Part shown: piece by piece, positions 52,720-63,406 of the stretch
Position numbering within the stretch: position 1 is the stretch's first letter
How the letters are laid out: each line of letters opens with the position of its first letter
Assembly (NCBI GenBank): GCA_016934715.1
Contig: JAFGSI010000053.1
Coordinates: 45,973 to 109,972 of the forward strand
Length of the DNA: 64,000 nucleotides
Source: Anaerolineales bacterium
Lineage (GTDB): Bacteria > Chloroflexota > Anaerolineae > Anaerolineales > Villigracilaceae
Reading direction: 5' to 3'
Position numbers and translations under genes: made by a program
The notes under the pieces: generated by a model
Told to the model about the DNA's origin: nothing
The model's input: the letters and a program-made list of their open reading frames with translations, nothing else
The model's database searches: none

Positions 52720-53883
52720 TCACTGCTTGGGAAGAGCGATCGTGAATGTCGTCACCTGGCCGGGCTGGCTGGTGACCTCGATCGTTCCACCGTGAGCCCG
52801 GACCAGTTGGCGGGCGATCGCCAGCCCCAAGCCGCTTCCGGCGCCCTCGGCCCGGGTGCGGGCCTTGTTGCCGCGCCAGAAACGGTCAAAGACGTAGGGC
52901 AGGTCTTCGGCCGGGATTCCCGAACCGGTGTCCCTGACCGTCAGGTGGACTCCACCAGGCAGGGCCCCAGCTCCCAGGGCGATCTCCCCGCCCTCGGGCG
53001 TATGCCGCAGGGCATTGGCGACCAGGTTCGAGAGCACCTGATCGAGGCGATCGCGATCAGCCTCGACCGAGATCGCCGCGTGCCCTTCCTGGATCTCGAC
53101 CCGCAGTGCCAGGCCCTGGCTCTCGGCCTGAGGGGCGAACGAAGCGGCCACGTCGGCCAGCAGGTCGGCGACCAGCACCCGGGTCCGGTGCAGGGGTAGC
53201 TGCCCGGCCTCGGCCAGCGAAAGGACCTGCAGGTCGTTGACCAGCCGGGCCAGCAGGCGGGTCTCATCCAGCATGGCAGTCAGGTTCTCGGGCGTCGCCG
53301 CGTAGATGCCGTCCAGCATCCCCTCCAAGTTGCCCTGCAGGATGTGCAGCGGGGTGCGCAGTTCGTGGGCTACATCAGCGGTCAGATTGCGGCGCTGCTG
53401 TTCGGAACGCTCGAGTTCGGCGACCATGCGGTTGAAGCTGCGTGCTGCCCGGCCGAATTCGCCGGGACGGTGTTCGTCCACGCGGATGCTCAGGTTGCCT
53501 TGCGAGACCGTTTCGGTGGCGGTCATGATCTCGGCCATCGGCGATCCCAGGCGGCGGATCGTCCAGGCACCCAGCAGGGCCGCCAGAAGCATGAAGGTTG
53601 TCGGCACGGCGCAGAACATGAAGGCCAGGCGGCCCGGCTGGCTTGTTTCCGGACGCGGGATCGGAAGCTGGAAGACCAGGTACAGGATGACGACCAGGGC
53701 GGTCAGGAAGATCACGGTCAGGCCGCCGAAGACGAACAGGAACCGCATGAAGACAAAGCGCCGGCTTCGGTTGCTGCTCCTGGAGAATGGCATGTTGTGC
53801 CACTCGGGCGGCATCGGGTGCTGCCAGTCCGGGGCTGGACGAGAATGGCGGTCGGGGTGCCGGGGCCAGGAGGAACGTTTCAT
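52720..53883 (-). CDS. BaeS-like membrane sensor histidine kinase
   Basis: The 387-residue protein has two membrane helices (about residues 45-67 and 84-108), a HAMP domain, HisKA with phospho-acceptor H173 in DVAHELRTPLHIL, and an HATPase domain (NALRHTPEGGE, DTGSGIPAEDLPYVFDRFWR, GSGLGLAIARQLV). The sensor loop between helices is short, about 15 residues, so it may sense within the membrane. Its ATG overlaps the response regulator stop. It lies next to the MerR/ABC region, but the genes are convergent. Confidence 0.92.
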   Translation of the reverse strand: MKRSSWPRHPDRHSRPAPDWQHPMPPEWHNMPFSRSSNRSRRFVFMRFLFVFGGLTVIFLTALVVILYLVFQLPIPRPETSQPGRLAFMFCAVPTTFMLLAALLGAWTIRRLGSPMAEIMTATETVSQGNLSIRVDEHRPGEFGRAARSFNRMVAELERSEQQRRNLTADVAHELRTPLHILQGNLEGMLDGIYAATPENLTAMLDETRLLARLVNDLQVLSLAEAGQLPLHRTRVLVADLLADVAASFAPQAESQGLALRVEIQEGHAAISVEADRDRLDQVLSNLVANALRHTPEGGEIALGAGALPGGVHLTVRDTGSGIPAEDLPYVFDRFWRGNKARTRAEGAGSGLGLAIARQLVRAHGGTIEVTSQPGQVTTFTIALPKQ

Positions 53884-54563
53884 TTAAGCTGGGGCTCCTG
53901 AAAACGATAGCCAATTCCGTAGACTGTTTCGATGAATTCGCACTCGCCGCCCAGTTTACGGCGCAGGTTCTTGATATGCGAGTCGATGCTGCGGTCGATG
54001 CCGGCCGCAGCCACGCCATACAGGTCGTCCATCAACTGCTCGCGTGTCAACGTCTGGCCGGGGTGCCCCGCTAATGCCGCCAGCAGCTTGAATTCGTTGG
54101 GAGTCAGGTGGAGAGCCTGGCCGTTCAGGGTCGCGGTGTAGCCGTCCATGTCGACCTCCAGCCCGCCGGCCCGAATCATGGCCGGGGCCTTGACCCCGCC
54201 ATGCGCCCGGCGCAGGATGGCGCGCACCCGCGCCACCAGCAGGCGCGGTGAGAACGGCTTTGGGATATAGTCGTCGGCGCCGAGCTCCAACCCGGCGACC
54301 TGGTCGCTTTCCTCCGACAGGGCGGTCAGCATGATGATTGGCACGTCGCTCTCGCGACGCAGCGCCCGGCAGACCTCGCGCCCGTCCATGCCGGGCAGCA
54401 TCAGGTCGAGGACGATCAGGTCCGGACGGGCGCGGCGGGCAATTGCCAGGGCGGTTTTTCCGTCCCCGGCGCTCTGCACCCGGAAGCCGTTCTTCTCCAG
54501 GTAATCGCGGGCCAGCTTTACGACCCTGGGTTCGTCATCAACGACGAGGATCAGTTCCTGCAT
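53880..54563 (-). CDS. OmpR-family response regulator
   Basis: The 227-residue protein has a receiver domain (VVDDE, phospho-acceptor D53 in VLDLMLPGMDG, K in YIPKPFSPRLL) and a C-terminal winged helix (HLTPNEFKLLAALAGHPGQT, DSHIKNLRRKLGG, GIGYRF). It pairs with the kinase gene that overlaps it by 4 bp. Confidence 0.94.
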   Translation of the reverse strand: MQELILVVDDEPRVVKLARDYLEKNGFRVQSAGDGKTALAIARRARPDLIVLDLMLPGMDGREVCRALRRESDVPIIMLTALSEESDQVAGLELGADDYIPKPFSPRLLVARVRAILRRAHGGVKAPAMIRAGGLEVDMDGYTATLNGQALHLTPNEFKLLAALAGHPGQTLTREQLMDDLYGVAAAGIDRSIDSHIKNLRRKLGGECEFIETVYGIGYRFQEPQLK

Positions 54564-54588
54564 GGGACAAGTGTACCAGAATAAGGGG

Positions 54589-54618
54589 CAGCCGTCCCGG
54601 GGAAGGACGGGACGGCTG
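54589..54618. terminator. Hairpin between a membrane protein gene and the response regulator
   Basis: CAGCCGTCCCG (54589-54599) and CGGGACGGCTG (54608-54618) form a perfect 11-bp stem. On the minus strand only CCCCTTATTCT follows, so it is a weak terminator or partial attenuator before the response regulator. Confidence 0.5.
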
Positions 54619-54633
54619 GGGAAGAAGCGCGCA

Positions 54634-55062
54634 CTACTCTTGCCTGGGCGATCCTTTCTCGGCTGGTCTTTCGTCCTCTCCTGGAGCCCATGGCGGAGGA
54701 CCCCAGGGGTGGTGGTGGAAGTCAGGATGCATTTTCCAGGGGCCCCATCCGTACGGACGGAAGATCAGGCGTATGGCCACCAGGACCAGGAACCCGACCA
54801 GGAACAGCCCGCAGATGGCCCCCAGGGGGAAGAAGCCGAAGGGAGCGTGCATCCCGAACGGGGAGAAGGCCCGGATGCCATAAGAGTAGGGCACTGGCCG
54901 GCTTTCTTCCCGGGCATTTTCGATCGCCGCGGCGACCTCCGGGCTGTCCAGGGCGCCGTTGGCGTACCCGGCCTGGAAGGCGGCAAAGCCGATTCCGGCC
55001 ATGACGACGAGCAGCAGAAAGATCCCCACGATGCGCAGAGCGATATGACTTGAGCGAGACAT
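54634..55062 (-). CDS. Membrane protein with His/Trp/Pro-rich tail, unknown
   Basis: The 142-residue protein has an N-terminal helix (GIFLLLVVMAGIGFAAFQAG), an outside loop, a second helix (GAICGLFLVGFLVLVAIRLI), and a tail with YGWGPW and HHHPWGPPPW that could bind metal. Proteins of this shape often stand beside envelope-stress two-component systems, as here. Function unknown. Confidence 0.75.
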   Translation of the reverse strand: MSRSSHIALRIVGIFLLLVVMAGIGFAAFQAGYANGALDSPEVAAAIENAREESRPVPYSYGIRAFSPFGMHAPFGFFPLGAICGLFLVGFLVLVAIRLIFRPYGWGPWKMHPDFHHHPWGPPPWAPGEDERPAEKGSPRQE

Positions 55063-55165
55063 GCTTTTACCTCCATGTGAAATAGATTTCGTTTGCGCTT
55101 ATGGCCTGAATGTATCAAACGATCATGGAGGAAAGATGGAGAAGCCCGGGAGGCTTTGTGGAGGT

Positions 55166-55777
55166 TCAGAACGCGATCCCAAGCCACAGTTGGTACAGTC
55201 CGAAGCCGGCCAGGGCGATGGCCGAGATGCCCAGCAGGCTGCGGTTGACCCGGGGACCAAATCTTTGGGCAGTGCCGAAGACCAGGATGATGACGGCCAG
55301 GCAGCTCACGATGGCAGTGTAGAAGCTGGCCAGGAATCCGATCCCGTTGAGCGGACTTTCCCGCCAGCCGGCCAGCAGGATCGGGCCGGTGACCAGGCTC
55401 CAATAAATGTATGGACCGGGGCTGAGGGCGTTCATCAGCGCCGCCCGGAACACACTCTGGCGGGGCGGGGGAGCGGTCGCTTCCGTGCGCCGGTCGAAGT
55501 CCCGCCAGGCGCGGCCAGCGTTGAAGGCCAGGTAGAGGATGAACAGGCCGCCGGCCAGGTACAGGATCTGCTGGAACCAGGGCGGGAGCTGGCTGAGCAC
55601 GAGCATGGCGATGGCGATGATCGGGCCGTCGCTGACCAGCGGTGCCAGGGCGGCCGGCAGTGTGTGGCGCCAGCCCCTGCTCAAGGTCTGGGTGATCACG
55701 TAGGTCTGGAAGGGCCCGGGCTGGATCGCGGCTGCGAAGCCCAGGCCGATCCCCTGGAGCAGGTAGGTCCAGATCAT
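55166..55777 (-). CDS. LysE-family translocator
   Basis: The 203-residue protein has six helices and the family start GFAAAIQPGPFQTYVITQTL, with SPGPYIYWSLVTGP later. LysE/RhtB proteins export amino acids or related small molecules; substrate unknown. Confidence 0.85.
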   Translation of the reverse strand: MIWTYLLQGIGLGFAAAIQPGPFQTYVITQTLSRGWRHTLPAALAPLVSDGPIIAIAMLVLSQLPPWFQQILYLAGGLFILYLAFNAGRAWRDFDRRTEATAPPPRQSVFRAALMNALSPGPYIYWSLVTGPILLAGWRESPLNGIGFLASFYTAIVSCLAVIILVFGTAQRFGPRVNRSLLGISAIALAGFGLYQLWLGIAF

Positions 55778-55816
55778 GGTTGAGAGAACCGTGGATGCGG
55801 GCTGGAGGGCATGTTT

Positions 55817-56587
55817 CTAGACCCGGTCGATGAAGAAGAGCGGATCGCCCCGGAGGCGCGCAAGCGCCTCTGGCCACAGGTCGCCGGCCTCGATCAGGTG
55901 CGAATCGGCGCCTGCCACCGGTGCCGAACGCAGGGCCGGTTCGTCGAGGATTTCAGCAACTCGGTCGTAGCGCTGCCGCCAGCCGGCAAAGTTGTGCGGG
56001 GTGTATTCCTTTTCGAAGGTCTGCCCGTCCGCGCCGGTCAGGGTGTAGCGGATCGGCGGGTCGAAGAGATAAGGCGGTTCGACTCGCTCCTCGATGGCGT
56101 GCATGCTGGTGTTGTAGAGCAGACCGCAGGCCAGCATGAGGATCTGGCCGGCGAATTCGGGCAGACGATGGAAGGGCGAGTTCGGTCCGCAGGGGGTGCT
56201 GTCCTCGGCGTGGGGCGTGAGCAGCGCTTCGGCCAGTGAACCGAGGCCGCAGACCGAGTGGGTTGGGTGGAGCGAGCGGCGCGTCCCGGGGTGGACACGG
56301 AAGGCTTCAGCGACGGCCCCGATGCAGGCGGGAGTTGTCCGCAGGTTGAAGACCGGCTTGCGCGGGGTGACCGTATCATAGGTAAGGGCCGGCATCAGCA
56401 GCGTTCCGGATTCACCCAGCACGGCCCGCAGCCCCCGGATCAAGGTCTCGGGACCGCCGGGGACATGTCCGAACGGGCGCAGTGCCGGGTGGACCATCAA
56501 GACGCCACCGGGCCGGACTCCGAGACGGATCAGATCTTGCCTGAATTGGTGAACAAAGGTTTCTGGGTCCATGACGTCAATCGGCAT
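55817..56587 (-). CDS. AAC(3)-family aminoglycoside N-acetyltransferase-like protein
   Basis: The 256-residue protein matches the AAC(3)/FrbF/YokD family: [41 protein letters not shown] and [15 protein letters not shown] segments (here [18 protein letters not shown]). Members acetylate aminoglycosides or other amine-containing compounds with acetyl-CoA; many chromosomal ones are not resistance genes. Its start overlaps the end of the AGE-family gene, linking it to sugar metabolism; ATG 56572 is an alternative start. Confidence 0.85.
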   Translation of the reverse strand: MPIDVMDPETFVHQFRQDLIRLGVRPGGVLMVHPALRPFGHVPGGPETLIRGLRAVLGESGTLLMPALTYDTVTPRKPVFNLRTTPACIGAVAEAFRVHPGTRRSLHPTHSVCGLGSLAEALLTPHAEDSTPCGPNSPFHRLPEFAGQILMLACGLLYNTSMHAIEERVEPPYLFDPPIRYTLTGADGQTFEKEYTPHNFAGWRQRYDRVAEILDEPALRSAPVAGADSHLIEAGDLWPEALARLRGDPLFFIDRV

Positions 56588-57746
56588 CCAATTTCTCGAA
56601 CACCTGCCAGCAGCGGAACAATGCCCGCGGGACGTGAAAGCAGCCCTTCCACTTGCCGCCCTTGAGCGGCAGCAGCACCTCGCCGCGGCGGTTCAGATAG
56701 CCGTACCACTCGCCGTACTCGGGGTCCGGGAAATGGCTCCAGGTATAGTCGTGGATTCGCCGGTACCAATCCAGGCATTCGCCCCGCCTTGTCTGGGCGT
56801 ACCCATCGGCCAGGGCGATCAGGGCTTCCAGGTGGCCCCACCACAACTTCTGATCCCATTCCAGCTGCTGGGGCGGGCGGCCGAGCCGGTCGAGGAAGTA
56901 AAAGAGGCCGCCGTACTCGTGGTCCCAGCCGTGCTCGAGGGTGGCCAGGGTGATCTCGACTGCCCGCCGGACCAGGTCCGGGTCGCTGCGCCGCTGGCCG
57001 ACTTCCATCAAGAACCACATCGCCTCGACGGCATGCCCGGGGTTGAGCAGCCGGCCATCGAAGGAGTCCACCCGGCCTCCGTCGGGGGCAACGTTCTCGG
57101 ATACCAGGCCGGTGGCTGGGTCGAGGAAGACCTCCAAAATTTCGTGAACTGCCCGGGCGATCTGCGCCTCGACCGATTCAACGGGCAGCAGATGCTCGAG
57201 TTCGAGGGTCAGGTTGCACAGGATCATCGGCAGGGCGAAGTTTTTCAGCGGCCGCGTCCCGGGAACGAGCTTATTGTAGGCCCCCTTGGGGTTGCCCTCC
57301 CGCTGGAGGATGTTGTCGAAAGTCCGGCAAGCCAGCTCGGCGGCCGGTTCATCACCCGCGGCAACGGCATATTGGGCGAAGGCCATCGCCGCGAAGCAGT
57401 CGGAGAAAAGGGTATAGGGCTGGACCAACGGACGGCCGCAGCGGTCGAGGGAAAAATACCAATTGCCGTCGGCATCCATACCGTATCGGCGCAGGAACTC
57501 GGCTCCATGGCGGGCGATCTCCAGCCAGCCCGGGCGAGGCTCGAGCCGATTGTAGAGCATGGCAAAGGTCCAGACCTGGCGGGCCTGCAGCCAGACGAAC
57601 TTGTCGGTGTCGAAGACCGTCCCGTCGCGCCCCAGGCAGGTGAAATAACCGCCCTGTTGCCGGTCGAGCGAGTGCTGCTCCCAGAAGGGGAGCACGTCGT
57701 CGAGCAGGGCGGTTTTGTACTGATGGGCAAGTTGTTTGAATTTCAT
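56577..57746 (-). CDS. AGE-family sugar epimerase/isomerase
   Basis: The 389-residue protein matches N-acylglucosamine 2-epimerase and cellobiose 2-epimerase relatives, an (alpha/alpha)6 barrel. Catalytic-region motifs are [39 protein letters not shown] and [10 protein letters not shown], with the histidines expected for the two-base mechanism. Substrate cannot be told: N-acetylmannosamine, mannobiose-type or free sugars are possible. It is co-transcribed with a DUF4434 protein and an AAC(3)-like enzyme. Confidence 0.88.
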   Translation of the reverse strand: MKFKQLAHQYKTALLDDVLPFWEQHSLDRQQGGYFTCLGRDGTVFDTDKFVWLQARQVWTFAMLYNRLEPRPGWLEIARHGAEFLRRYGMDADGNWYFSLDRCGRPLVQPYTLFSDCFAAMAFAQYAVAAGDEPAAELACRTFDNILQREGNPKGAYNKLVPGTRPLKNFALPMILCNLTLELEHLLPVESVEAQIARAVHEILEVFLDPATGLVSENVAPDGGRVDSFDGRLLNPGHAVEAMWFLMEVGQRRSDPDLVRRAVEITLATLEHGWDHEYGGLFYFLDRLGRPPQQLEWDQKLWWGHLEALIALADGYAQTRRGECLDWYRRIHDYTWSHFPDPEYGEWYGYLNRRGEVLLPLKGGKWKGCFHVPRALFRCWQVFEKLDAD

Positions 57747-57930
57747 CCTGTCTTGGCGGTGGCCCCTCCGACGTTCCGTCAGGGGAGGAAGCTACCCCTC
57801 CTTTTGGGGATCAGGGATGTTCGGCCGACCGGCACGAACACAGATTACAGGGGATCACTCCCCACCTTGCCAGCAGGGGGTTGTGTGCGCCTCGCCAGGG
57901 TCGGCGGTCCGCTGCGGGATGGGTTGGACT

Positions 57931-58878
57931 TTATTCCAACTTGAAGTATTCCCGGTAGCGCGCGTACAGGTTGCCGGCCTGCAGGTAGCAGGAATTGGGG
58001 CTCATGAAATGCGAGAATTCGAAGGTGATGCCCTTCTCGACCCCGACCCGGGCCGCGGCCTGCAGCTTGAGCAGCAACTTCTCCCATTTGATCGGCAGGA
58101 ATTTGATCGGCATGTCGCGGTCGAAGGTCTCGCTGTTGGTCCAGCAGCGCAGGCCGCGGCGGTCGGCCAGCTGTTTGTTGACCGCCAGGTAGGCCGGAAG
58201 TTCGTGAAAATCGACATGCCCGTCCTGGAAGGCCAGGATGTCGACCGCTCCGGCGATCCCGGCCATGATCTCGTCCCATTCCTTTGCGTGCTGTTTGAGG
58301 CTGATGCCGGCCTGCTTGGCGGTGGCGCTCCCGAAGGAGTCCACCGACTTGATCCCGTCCATCCAGGGCGAGATCAGCACCGGCAAAGTGCCGCCCGAGA
58401 TTTCCTTGCAGTGCCTGCCCATACGCTCGTAGATGTCGATGATGCCCCTGGTGCGGCGGCTGACCTCCTGGGTCAGGTACCAGCCTTTGAAGGCCGGACG
58501 GTTTCCGTATTTCTCCCAGACCTCGTCCACTACGGCCCGGTTGAGGTCGATCTCTTGCCGGTACTGTCCGGTTTGCCAGTAGCGGCCCGAGTCGTACGTG
58601 CCGAAGAAGAAGGACATGCGGTATTTTTCTGCCAGGCTCAGGAACAGGTCCACCAGGTCGACCGGTGGGCGGTGGCAACCCTCTTGGGAGATCAACACTT
58701 CGGAGGGGTAGGTCAGCCAGTGTTTGTGCCCACTGCGGATCAGGATCACGGTGTCGATCCCGATCGCCTGCATGGCCTGGAAGTCGCGCTCCCAATCGGC
58801 CCTGCCCCAGTTCTGGTGAGGAATGTCGTGGGAGATCTCGTCCAGGAAGGTGCCGGTCAGGGGAATGGCATCAAGCAT
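57931..58878 (-). CDS. DUF4434 TIM-barrel protein
   Basis: The 315-residue protein resembles DUF4434, predicted glycoside-hydrolase-like TIM barrels. Visible parts are WERDFQAMQAIGIDTVILIR, FFFGTYDSGRYW, FKGWYLTQEVSR and VDILAFQDGHVDF. The acidic residues at strand ends (E in TQE, D in FQDG) fit a retaining glycosidase, but the enzyme activity is not established. There is no signal peptide. It heads the operon with the AGE-family gene, after a 184-bp gap that holds nothing recognisable. Confidence 0.75.
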   Translation of the reverse strand: MLDAIPLTGTFLDEISHDIPHQNWGRADWERDFQAMQAIGIDTVILIRSGHKHWLTYPSEVLISQEGCHRPPVDLVDLFLSLAEKYRMSFFFGTYDSGRYWQTGQYRQEIDLNRAVVDEVWEKYGNRPAFKGWYLTQEVSRRTRGIIDIYERMGRHCKEISGGTLPVLISPWMDGIKSVDSFGSATAKQAGISLKQHAKEWDEIMAGIAGAVDILAFQDGHVDFHELPAYLAVNKQLADRRGLRCWTNSETFDRDMPIKFLPIKWEKLLLKLQAAARVGVEKGITFEFSHFMSPNSCYLQAGNLYARYREYFKLE

Positions 58879-59008
58879 AACGTTCTCCGTGGTAGATTAT
58901 TGCAGGGTCGGGATGATCTCGTGCAAGCGTTTTGGAATGGTCTGGTCGGATTGCGGCTGTTCGGCCACATCGACGTCCTCCAGCAGATAGAATAACTATA
59001 CAACAATC

Positions 59009-59040
59009 AAGCGCCCGGCACAACAGGCGCCGGGTGCTTT
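59009..59040 (-). terminator. Terminator of the Cys-rich small gene
   Basis: GCGCCCGGC (59011-59019) and GCCGGGTGC (59029-59037) pair with one G-T, flanked by A and T runs (minus-strand tail TTGATTGTTG). Confidence 0.7.
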
Positions 59041-59095
59041 CAGGGATCAACCTGGAGGAGAGCAGGCTGATCCGCCAGTGTATTTCGATCGGTTG

Positions 59096-59320
59096 TCATT
59101 GTTCGGCAGACCGGATCATGCGCGTTGCCCGGTGGATTTCGTAGGGGAACAGATCAGAGGGCACCTTTTCAGCGCCAAGTGCCTGGCGGACCATGTAACG
59201 GGCACATTGCTGGAAATCGCGCCGACAGTAGGTGCTTTTCAAGTAGCTGACCATAGTCGGCATGTTCGGCAGGGTTTCGTTGAAAAAAGGGCACCTGGAT
59301 AGGTGTTCGCATTCGGCCAT
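59096..59320 (-). CDS. Cys-rich 74-residue conserved protein
   Basis: The protein starts MAECEHLSRCPFFNETLPNM and has cysteines at 4, 10, 32 and 39, followed by ARYMVRQALGAEKVPSDLFP. I recall similar small proteins in anaerobes, with C..CPFFN and a YC..D...CARY pattern, annotated only as hypothetical; a four-Cys metal or Fe-S site is likely. AGGAG lies nine bases before the ATG. Confidence 0.7.
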   Translation of the reverse strand: MAECEHLSRCPFFNETLPNMPTMVSYLKSTYCRRDFQQCARYMVRQALGAEKVPSDLFPYEIHRATRMIRSAEQ

Positions 59321-59866
59321 TTCTTATGCTCCTGTTCCTTGCAGCACCAGGCTGGGTTGTGTTCAGCGATGACTGGTCCGAAATTCCATCTACATCTTAC
59401 ATGAAATCGGGGAGGCAAACAAGCGCGAGACAGCGAGTGAACAGGGTCCTTGCAGAGTCGTCGCTGCGCTGTTTGGGGGGATGAGATCTGCCGTGGAGTC
59501 CTCGTCGACCGCGGAGAAACCCACAGATTCTCTGCGAGTCTGGTGATCTCCACGGTGAATTCCCGAACAGTGCACCCTGCCCATTTGACTAAAACATCAC
59601 CCTGATCGAGTGCATGATTGCATTTGACACCCGCAACTGGAGTCGAAGGGCGTTCCGAAAACGCAGGCAGTGCTGTGCAAATTCAGGGATTCGCCGCGGA
59701 GAACACTTTGGCAAGGAACGGCGCGTGAAACCCGATCGATCGCACGCGCTTCTCCCGGGTCGCCAGAAGAGGAGCGTACGATTCTGGTTCTCTCGCCTCA
59801 CATTGTGCCAGATGCAACTTTCCTGTTGCCTGGGCATCTGATAAAATGGACACCAGCGAGGCAACC
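59321..59866. other. Intergenic stretch without a recognised gene
   Basis: About 545 bp lie between two divergent genes. Short frames on both strands lack ribosome sites and family features. A TAAAAT box at 59841-59846 probably belongs to the promoter of the thioredoxin reductase gene. I see no repeat or RNA element. Confidence 0.5.
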
Positions 59867-60826
59867 ATGTTCAATTTATCTGGACTTTCCACTTCCAAAG
59901 CAGAATCCCGCCATGCCAAAGTGCTCGTGCTCGGAGCCGGACCGGCGGGCCTTTCGGCGGCCCTGTACGCGGCGCGCGCCGAACTGGCTCCGGTCGTGCT
60001 GACCGGTACCCAGATCGGCGGTCAGGCTGCCCTGACCCACACGATCGAGAACTATCCCGGCTTCCCGGAAGGCGTCGGCGGCTCGGAACTGGGTGACCTG
60101 TTCCAGAAGCAGGCTGAGCGTTTCGGCGCGCTGGTCGAGTTCGACTCGGCCCACCGCGTGGACCTGTCGCGGCGCCCGTTCAAGGTTTTCACCGACAATG
60201 GTGAGTTCACCGCCGATTCACTGATCCTGGCGACCGGCGCCAGCCCGAATCATCTGGGCGTCCCCGGCGAGGTCGAATTGACCGGCAAGGGTGTCTCGTA
60301 CTGTGGCACCTGTGACGGCTGGTTCTTCAAGGACAGGAAGGTCGTCGTGGTCGGCGGCGGGGATTCGGCGCTCGAGGAAGGGCTCTTCCTGACCCGTTTT
60401 GCCACCTCGGTTACGATCATTCACCGCCGGGACGAGTTGCGTGCCGGGGCGATCCTGCAGACCCGGGCGAAGGAGAATCTCAAGGTCGATTTCATCTGGG
60501 ATACGGTCATCACTGAGATCGTCGGTACGGAGAAGGTGACCGAGGTCAGGCTCAAGAACGTCAAGACCGGCAAGGAGAGCAGCTTCCCGACCGACGGCGT
60601 CTTCGTTTTTATTGGCCATACCCCCAACACCCAGATGTTCGAAGGCCAGTTGGAGATGGAGGGCGGTTATATCAAGGTCAATGATCGCATGCATACCAGC
60701 GTTCCGGGGGTCTATGCCTCCGGCGAGACGGCTGACTCGCATTTCAAGCAGGTTGTCACCTCGGCAGGGATGGGGGCCGCAGCAGCCATCGAGGCGACCC
60801 GTTTTCTCGAACAGGAAGGGGATTGA
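59867..60826 (+). CDS. Thioredoxin reductase-like flavoprotein
   Basis: The 319-residue protein has FAD site VLGAGPAGLSAALYAARAEL, redox-active disulfide CGTCDG (E. coli has CATCDG), NADPH site VVVVGGGDSALEEGLFL with HRRDELRA, and the C-terminal FAD segment, here VYASGETADSHFKQVVTSAG where VFAAGDV.. is usual. It would pass electrons from NADPH, or from another donor, to thioredoxin or a similar protein. The ATG at 59867 has GAGG upstream; an ATG at 59846 lies inside the -10 box. Confidence 0.9.
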   Translation: MFNLSGLSTSKAESRHAKVLVLGAGPAGLSAALYAARAELAPVVLTGTQIGGQAALTHTIENYPGFPEGVGGSELGDLFQKQAERFGALVEFDSAHRVDLSRRPFKVFTDNGEFTADSLILATGASPNHLGVPGEVELTGKGVSYCGTCDGWFFKDRKVVVVGGGDSALEEGLFLTRFATSVTIIHRRDELRAGAILQTRAKENLKVDFIWDTVITEIVGTEKVTEVRLKNVKTGKESSFPTDGVFVFIGHTPNTQMFEGQLEMEGGYIKVNDRMHTSVPGVYASGETADSHFKQVVTSAGMGAAAAIEATRFLEQEGD

Positions 60827-60925
60827 GCGGCCGAAGCGATACGGTGGGGGCGCCATGCTTCGCTCTGGTATCGGTAAACGTGCGCCAATCCATGTCTCTA
60901 AAAACTATCTATTTGGCCCAAATAG

Positions 60926-61924
<999 letters not shown>

Positions 61925-61968
61925 GGCCGTGGCTGTCAGGAACGCCCCTTCGATGAGAGGAGAACGTG

Positions 61969-63273
61969 ATGCTGATCCATGAAAAGATCGCTGCGCAGCT
62001 GCCTTCCTGGCGGGAGCGCGTGACCAGGCTGGCCCGGGATTACGGCGAAATCGTTATCGGCGAGGTCACCATCGCCCAGGTCTATGGGGGGATGCGGGAG
62101 GTCAGGTCGCTGGTCACGGACGTCTCGTTCGTCGACCCGGAGACCGGGATCAAGTTGCGCGGCCTGTCGGTGCCCGAGGTGCTCAAGAAACTCCCCCGGC
62201 CCCGGGGCGCCAAGACCCCCTATGTCGGTGGGCTGTTCTACCTGCTGCTGGTCGGGGAAATCCCCTCCCGGGCCGAGGCCGAGACGGTGGAGGCCGAATG
62301 GGCCCGTCGTGCCGAGGTCCCGGATCATGTTTTCAAGATGCTCAAGGCCATGCCGCGCGAGACCCCGGCGATGACGCTCCTGTCACAGGCTGTGCTGGCC
62401 TTGCAGGGCGGCTCGGTCTTCGCCCGGATGTACCAGGAAGGTATGAAGAAGGATGCCTACTGGGAGGCGGCCCTTGAAGACGCTCTCGACCTGACTGCCA
62501 AACTGCCGCTCCTGGCAGCATTCATCTACCGGATGAAATATTTCGGCGAGACGAAAAAATTGAGGTCAAATCCCCGCCAGGATTACGGGACCAATTTTGC
62601 CCGCCTGATGGGTGTGCCGGATCGCAAGAGCTATGCTGAACTGGCCCGCCTGTTCTTCATCCTGCACTCGGATCACGAGTCGGGCAATGCCTCTGCCCAT
62701 GCCACCCACCTGGTCGGCTCGACGCTCTCGGATGCCTACTACGCCTTCTCCGGCGGGCTGAACGCCCTGGCCGGACCCCTGCACGGTCTGGCCACCCAGG
62801 AGGCCGTGAAGTGGTTATTGAGCGTTCTGGATACGTTCGGCGGAGTGCCCGGCCGGGATGAATTGTACAAATTTGCCTGGGACACGCTCAACGACGGGCG
62901 GGTCATCCCCGGCTACGGGCATGCCGTCCTGCGGGTTCCGGATCCGCGCTTCATCGCCCAGCTCGAGTTCGCCCGGGCGCGCTTCCCGGACGACGACCTG
63001 CTGCGCCTGGCCGGCCTGGTCTACGAGGTCGTGCCGCAGGTGCTCAAGGAGCAGGGCAAGGCGAAGAACCCGGCTCCCAACGTGGACGCCATCTCGGGCA
63101 CCCTGCAGTACCACTACGGCGTGCGGGAGTTCGATTTTTACACAGTCCTCTTCGGCGTCGGCCGGGCTCTGGGCGTGACCGCCAACCTGGTCTGGGCCCG
63201 GGCCCTGGGCCAGCCGATCGAGCGCCCCAAGTCGCTCACCACCGCCATGCTGGAAGAGGCTGCGAAAACCTGA
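61969..63273 (+). CDS. Citrate synthase, mitochondrial-like type
   Basis: The 434-residue protein joins oxaloacetate and acetyl-CoA. The active-site motifs match the eukaryotic/mitochondrial form better than common bacterial forms: SDHESGNASAHATHLVGSTL with the first histidine, VIPGYGHAVLRVPDPRF with the second, and PNVDAISGTL with the aspartate. GGLNALAGPLHGLATQE is also mitochondrial-like. AGGAG lies before the ATG at 61969. It forms an operon with mdh. Re-type citrate synthase is excluded because it is unrelated. Confidence 0.92.
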   Translation: MLIHEKIAAQLPSWRERVTRLARDYGEIVIGEVTIAQVYGGMREVRSLVTDVSFVDPETGIKLRGLSVPEVLKKLPRPRGAKTPYVGGLFYLLLVGEIPSRAEAETVEAEWARRAEVPDHVFKMLKAMPRETPAMTLLSQAVLALQGGSVFARMYQEGMKKDAYWEAALEDALDLTAKLPLLAAFIYRMKYFGETKKLRSNPRQDYGTNFARLMGVPDRKSYAELARLFFILHSDHESGNASAHATHLVGSTLSDAYYAFSGGLNALAGPLHGLATQEAVKWLLSVLDTFGGVPGRDELYKFAWDTLNDGRVIPGYGHAVLRVPDPRFIAQLEFARARFPDDDLLRLAGLVYEVVPQVLKEQGKAKNPAPNVDAISGTLQYHYGVREFDFYTVLFGVGRALGVTANLVWARALGQPIERPKSLTTAMLEEAAKT

Positions 63274-63406
63274 CCGGGATCCGGCGTCATTCGAATTCTG
63301 TCCGGCATGATCTTAAGCGCCTCTCGTCCTCACGAGGCTTGAACACCTCCTGCGATTAGAATGTGGATCCCGGTCCAATCCATTCTTTTTCACTGGAGGT
63401 TTTTCC
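63274..63406. other. Intergenic segment with a weak hairpin
   Basis: GCCTC and GAGGC (about 63319-63338) may form a small hairpin after the citrate synthase gene. A TAGAAT box precedes the recombinase gene, and GGAGG lies eight bases before its ATG. Confidence 0.4.

Noticed and set aside
55817..56587. Calling the AAC(3)-like gene an acquired antibiotic-resistance gene
   Set aside because: It is embedded in a sugar-enzyme operon with matching composition and has no mobile element beside it.
59390..59864. Short minus-strand frames between the Cys-rich gene and the thioredoxin reductase gene
   Set aside because: They lack ribosome sites, have poor codon use and show no recognisable motif.
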